From the NCBI GenBank assembly GCA_947380655.1, contig CANCRX010000011.1, positions 1 to 64,000 on the forward strand: DNA of 64,000 nt, given 5' to 3'. Within the stretch, counting starts at the first letter, position 1. Every line of letters starts with the position of its first letter. Positions 60,955-64,000 of the stretch are shown in pieces. Both the position numbers and the translations under genes were made by a program. The notes beneath the pieces were generated by a model. The model was given only the letters and a program-made list of their open reading frames with translations. It made no database searches and had not been told where the DNA came from. This DNA is from Alcaligenaceae bacterium (GTDB lineage: Bacteria; Pseudomonadota; Gammaproteobacteria; Burkholderiales; Burkholderiaceae_B).

Positions 60955-61689
60955 ATGCCTGACGCCTTGCGCCCGAGCCTTTCCTTACCCGATGGCAGGA
61001 AAAAAGTTCTCCTGCACTCCTGTTGTGCGCCCTGTTCGGGCGAAGTCATGGAGGCCATGCTAGCTGCTGGGATTGAATACTCTATATTTTTCTATAATCC
61101 GAATATTCATCCGGTTAAAGAATATGAGATCCGTAAAAACGAAAATATTCGTTTTGCCGAGGCCAACGGCATTGAGTTTATCGATGCAGATTACGATGTA
61201 GATAACTGGTTTGAGCGTATTAAGGGCCTCGAAAACGAGCCTGAACGTGGCGAGCGTTGCACACAGTGTTTTGATATGCGTTTTGAGCGTACCGCCCTAT
61301 ATGCGCACGAGCATGGCTATGACACCATCACCAGCTCGCTAGGGATTTCACGCTGGAAAGACATGAATCAAATCAACGGCAGTGGCGAACGCGCAGCGTC
61401 TCGTTATGACGAAATGATTTACTGGACTTATAACTGGCGCAAACACGGCGGCTCAGCGCGCATGATTGAAATCAGCAAACGCGAAGAGTTTTACCAACAG
61501 GAATATTGTGGCTGTGTGTACTCGCTGCGCGACACGAACCGACATCGTCGCTCACAAGGTCGCGAGCGTATTGCCTTAGGCGTGAAGTTTTATGGAAAAG
61601 AAGAGCTGGTTCAAGAGGTCAAGCGTCAGCAGATTCCCGCCCCGATGAACGTCTTATCACCCTCAAACTCAGAGCCTGAGATCAGATAA
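60955..61689 (+). CDS. queH: Epoxyqueuosine reductase QueH
   Basis: QueH carries out the last step of queuosine synthesis in tRNA, reducing epoxyqueuosine, and is unrelated in sequence to QueG. Cys ligands are visible: HSCCAPCSGEVM near the N-terminus, ERCTQCFDMRF, and EYCGCVYSLRD, which should hold the iron-sulfur cluster and a further metal. The frame opens at a TTG at 60940, but I prefer the ATG at 60955. Length is 244 residues. Its last 21 bases overlap the convergent deacetylase gene. Confidence 0.9.
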   Translation: MPDALRPSLSLPDGRKKVLLHSCCAPCSGEVMEAMLAAGIEYSIFFYNPNIHPVKEYEIRKNENIRFAEANGIEFIDADYDVDNWFERIKGLENEPERGERCTQCFDMRFERTALYAHEHGYDTITSSLGISRWKDMNQINGSGERAASRYDEMIYWTYNWRKHGGSARMIEISKREEFYQQEYCGCVYSLRDTNRHRRSQGRERIALGVKFYGKEELVQEVKRQQIPAPMNVLSPSNSEPEIR

Positions 61690-62520
61690 TTTGCGTATTT
61701 CCAGGCTGTGCTGAGTAAGTAAGGCGGCAAAGACCTCACTGCTCAAGACACGATATTCCTCGACACGGTCCTTGCCAAACAAATCCTGCTCAGAAACGTA
61801 CTTAGCGGGATGGGACATGATTAGAGAGCCATAGTGTGCTTGTGCCAACCAGGCATCGAGCATGGCGGCATACGGTGGATGCGGGCGCGAAAAATCATAG
61901 GCACCAAAAAAGTCACGGTTGATTTGTGCACCGATCTGACGAGCTTGTCTGGATAAGCTACGTGAGCCTAAGGCGCCGATCACCTGCGCTTTAAAGCGTT
62001 GCATGAGCGGCAGCCCATTTGACAGGCATCCTGGCTGGGTGTTGCGCACCCAAGGCATATCCTGCGAATAACGCGCAGACAATATGCTAATTAATTGCTC
62101 GCGAATCACAGGCAACTGATGAACATGCAGATGTCCATCTACAAAGTCCGGCACACGCCCCATGTGTAACTCAAACGCATCTAATTGCTGTTCGATTTGT
62201 TTGCGCACCTGCCTGACTGGAAGTTGACGCAAATAGGCATTTGTAATCAATTTTGGATGCGGCAGAAACAGTCCCTGCTGACCCAACGCTTCGGTGAAAT
62301 TCACATGCAAACCGATGTCTATCGCAAGGGATTTGAGCGCAGTCGCATGCTCACCAAAATAAGGCGCCATGGTCAGACAACTGGTGGCGCTCAGACGATT
62401 GAGTTGAGAAAGCTCAACGATCGCCTCGTCAACGCCGGCTTCGATTCCAAAATCATCGGCACAGATCGCAATGGGTTGTTTAATCGATTCAATGGAAGTC
62501 GTTGCGAAAGATTCCTGCAT
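61669..62520 (-). CDS. ChbG/HpnK (YdjC)-family deacetylase, NaxD/LgmC-like
   Basis: A carbohydrate deacetylase of the YdjC fold. Metal-binding residues are in ICADDFGIEAGV (Asp pair), GLHVNFTE and DGHLHVHQLP (His pair). The family includes NaxD of Francisella and LgmC of Bordetella, which deacetylate a lipid-linked amino sugar before it is added to lipid A. The frame opens at 62649, but the ATG at 62520 begins seven bases after the glycosyltransferase stop, giving 283 residues. Co-transcription with that transferase supports the lipid-A reading, but no ArnT-like transferase is visible here. Confidence 0.82.
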   Translation of the reverse strand: MQESFATTSIESIKQPIAICADDFGIEAGVDEAIVELSQLNRLSATSCLTMAPYFGEHATALKSLAIDIGLHVNFTEALGQQGLFLPHPKLITNAYLRQLPVRQVRKQIEQQLDAFELHMGRVPDFVDGHLHVHQLPVIREQLISILSARYSQDMPWVRNTQPGCLSNGLPLMQRFKAQVIGALGSRSLSRQARQIGAQINRDFFGAYDFSRPHPPYAAMLDAWLAQAHYGSLIMSHPAKYVSEQDLFGKDRVEEYRVLSSEVFAALLTQHSLEIRKLSDLRL

Positions 62521-62527
62521 AACTTTG

Positions 62528-63550
62528 TTAGTCCGAATGCTCAGTGGATCCAACTGCGTTTCTGCATGGCTGGCCGACGGCCTGGCGCACGATATAAAGC
62601 GGACGGCCTTTGACTTCGTCGAAAATGCGGGCGATGTACTCGCCAACAATCCCCAGCGAAATCAAATTGATGCCAGAGAAAAACAGCAAAATCGTCACAA
62701 TCGTTGGCCAGCCATCTACAGGATTGCGAAACATTAAATATTCACAAACGATATAAAGACCGTAACCAAACGAGCATAGAGAAATCGCAAAACCAATCAA
62801 ACTCACCGCACGCAAAGGCCAGGTGGTAAAGGCTGTCAGCCCAGCCAGGGCAAGACGCAACAATTTGAAGGCGCTGAAATGGCTTTCACCGTGCTGGCGC
62901 GATGCGGGCAAATAGGTAATGGATTCAGATTGAAATCCTACCCAGGCATACAGTCCTTTCATGAACCGGTTACGTTCGGGCAACTGCAGCAAAGCATTGA
63001 CCACGGCCCGATCCATCAGACGAAAATCCCCTGCATGCGGTGGCACATGCACACCACGTGAGCCGCCCAGCAAAGAATAAAACAACCTGGTCCCCCAGCG
63101 TTTGGTGAAACGTTCATCGTCACGATGTTCACGCACGGCATAGACCATATCCACACCAGACTCCCAGCGGGCAATCATCGTGGGTAATAGCTCTGGGGGA
63201 TGTTGTAAATCAGCATCCAGGATAATGACTGCATCGCCCTGCGCGGCCTCAAGTCCGGCAGTAATCGCAGGTTCTTTACCAAAATTACGCGAAAGCTGAA
63301 CGTACCTGAAACCAGCTTGACGCGTCCAAGAGGACATGAGGATTGGCGTTGAGTCACGACTCCCATCGTCGACCACCACCACTTCCCAGTTTGCCCCGGT
63401 CTGAGCTAAGACAGACTGCAAGCGTGGTAGCAGCAAAGCGAGGTTTTCGTGTTCGTTATAGGCGGGCACGACGCAGCTAATCATGGCGTCTCGTAATGAA
63501 CGAGCAGCCCCAGGATTTGAAACTATCTGAGCGTAATCTTGAGTGGTCAT
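62528..63550 (-). CDS. Family 2 polyprenyl-phosphate glycosyltransferase (ArnC/GtrB/LgmA-like)
   Basis: Transfers a sugar from its UDP form to undecaprenyl phosphate at the inner face of the membrane. The GT-A domain has CVVPAYNEHENLALLLPRLQ, VVVVDDGSRDST and the DAD metal motif in ILDADLQHPPEL. Two C-terminal membrane helices follow (VSLIGFAISLCSFGYGLYIV and VTILLFFSGINLISLGIVGE). The frame opens at 63667; I place the start at the ATG at 63550 (MTTQDYAQIVS), with the ATG at 63484 directly before the GT domain as the alternative. Length is 340 residues. It is followed by the deacetylase. Confidence 0.85.
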   Translation of the reverse strand: MTTQDYAQIVSNPGAARSLRDAMISCVVPAYNEHENLALLLPRLQSVLAQTGANWEVVVVDDGSRDSTPILMSSWTRQAGFRYVQLSRNFGKEPAITAGLEAAQGDAVIILDADLQHPPELLPTMIARWESGVDMVYAVREHRDDERFTKRWGTRLFYSLLGGSRGVHVPPHAGDFRLMDRAVVNALLQLPERNRFMKGLYAWVGFQSESITYLPASRQHGESHFSAFKLLRLALAGLTAFTTWPLRAVSLIGFAISLCSFGYGLYIVCEYLMFRNPVDGWPTIVTILLFFSGINLISLGIVGEYIARIFDEVKGRPLYIVRQAVGQPCRNAVGSTEHSD

Positions 63551-63623
63551 GCGCGGAAAATGAAAGTAGAAAGCACGTACATCATAACTTTCCTCGCACC
63601 CAAGAGGGTTGTTTTCAAGGTAA

Positions 63624-64000
63624 TCAAGCTTTTCTGACCGCCAGACTTGCACTGATAATCGCGGCAATCATGATGAGTCCACCCAGAATGGTACGTAGCG
63701 AAGGAACCTGGGCAAACAAAATCCAGGCAAAAACAATGGCATAGACTGGCTCAAGGGCCACCACTAATCCAGCAGTTCTGGCATGCAGTACACGTAAACT
63801 TGAAACAAAAAGTAAATGTGCCAAACCTGTGCAGGCTACCCCCAGAATCAATATCCATCCCCAGCTAGCCAGACTGACGGCAGGTAGTAGCGGCAAGGCC
63901 CAGGGACTCAGCAAAAGAAATACAACTAGATTTTGCAATCCGGCTACACAAAATGCATCGATATTCGAGAGATAGCGGCGATTGAGGACAGCCAGCACAC
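63624..64000 (-). CDS. EamA/DMT-family transporter (partial, C-terminal part)
   Basis: This is the C-terminal half of a drug/metabolite transporter with several hydrophobic helices (NLVVFLLLSPWALPLLP; WGWILILGVACTGLAHLLF; AGLVVALEPVYAIVFAWILF; LGGLIMIAAIISASLAV). The second EamA repeat is recognisable by the glutamate in VVALEPVYA. The N-terminal part lies beyond the window edge. It ends 73 bases before the glycosyltransferase start. Its substrate is unknown; proximity to a lipid-linked sugar pair is suggestive only. Confidence 0.8.
   Translation of the reverse strand, partial: VLAVLNRRYLSNIDAFCVAGLQNLVVFLLLSPWALPLLPAVSLASWGWILILGVACTGLAHLLFVSSLRVLHARTAGLVVALEPVYAIVFAWILFAQVPSLRTILGGLIMIAAIISASLAVRKA

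Noticed and set aside
1..64000. tRNA genes, rRNA genes, CRISPR arrays, insertion sequences, prophage or toxin-antitoxin genes
   Set aside because: None was recognised by eye in the intergenic gaps, which are mostly under 250 bases; a covariance-model scan would be needed to exclude small RNAs.

Overview
The window looks like a chromosomal segment of a betaproteobacterium of the order Burkholderiales, most likely family Alcaligenaceae (Bordetella/Achromobacter relatives). This rests on gene content and order: hfq-hflX-hflK-hflC-hisZ-purA, a HisZ regulatory subunit, ndk-rlmN-rodZ-ispG-hisS-yfgM-bamB-der, rpsU-dnaG-rpoD, and RpoD with a long Lys/Ala/Pro-rich tail. Base composition is moderate. 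The family call is an inference from synteny and was not computed. No rRNA, tRNA, CRISPR array or insertion sequence was recognised.

Layout. 1-622: 5' part of an outer-membrane efflux lipoprotein. 623-956: AT-rich intergenic. 957-3220: GAF/HD-GYP protein converging on a LuxR-type response regulator. 3321-8820: macromolecular synthesis operon rpsU-dnaG-rpoD (minus strand). 8916-12031: hisZ-purA-phosphoribosyltransferase. 12262-25119: dense minus-strand housekeeping block, ndk-rlmN-rodZ-like-ispG-hisS-yfgM-bamB-der-hisC-hfq-hflX-hflK-hflC, with hairpins after hfq and hflC. 25291-28179: valS (plus). 28220-30461: AT-rich two-gene surface-sugar island (UDP-galactopyranose mutase plus a putative glycosyltransferase). 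30497-35288: trmD, rimM, rpsP, tusA and alaS on the minus strand, without the expected rplS after trmD. 35375-44070: an eight-gene type IVb (R64/IncI1 thin-pilus-like) pilus operon. 44220-47954: orphan sugar/glycerol-3-phosphate binding protein, D-amino-acid dehydrogenase and a 2Fe-2S ferredoxin reductase. 48003-54296: parC, parE, trxA, rho. 54313-61689: yhdP, glnE, queH. 61669-64000: NaxD/LgmC-like deacetylase, ArnC/LgmA-like glycosyltransferase, and an EamA transporter cut by the window end.

How the genes work together. Most of the window is core information processing: replication priming, the primary sigma factor, topoisomerase IV, Rho, aminoacyl-tRNA synthetases, tRNA and rRNA modification, Hfq and the HflKC/FtsH regulators. 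The accessory content is cell-surface biology: the pilus operon, the galactofuranose-type sugar island, the probable lipid A amino-sugar modification pair, YhdP and BamB for the outer membrane, and the efflux lipoprotein.

The most unusual signals are these. The pilus operon opens with a VirB9-like plus TcpQ-like protein and ends in a PilV-type tip pilin whose constant/variable junction motif sits where R64 carries shufflon sites, but with no recombinase or alternative tails. RpoD carries a 300-residue histone-H1-like tail ending in an AT-hook-like motif. DnaG has a Tyr-every-five-residues linker. No wholly new defence or mobile system was recognised.
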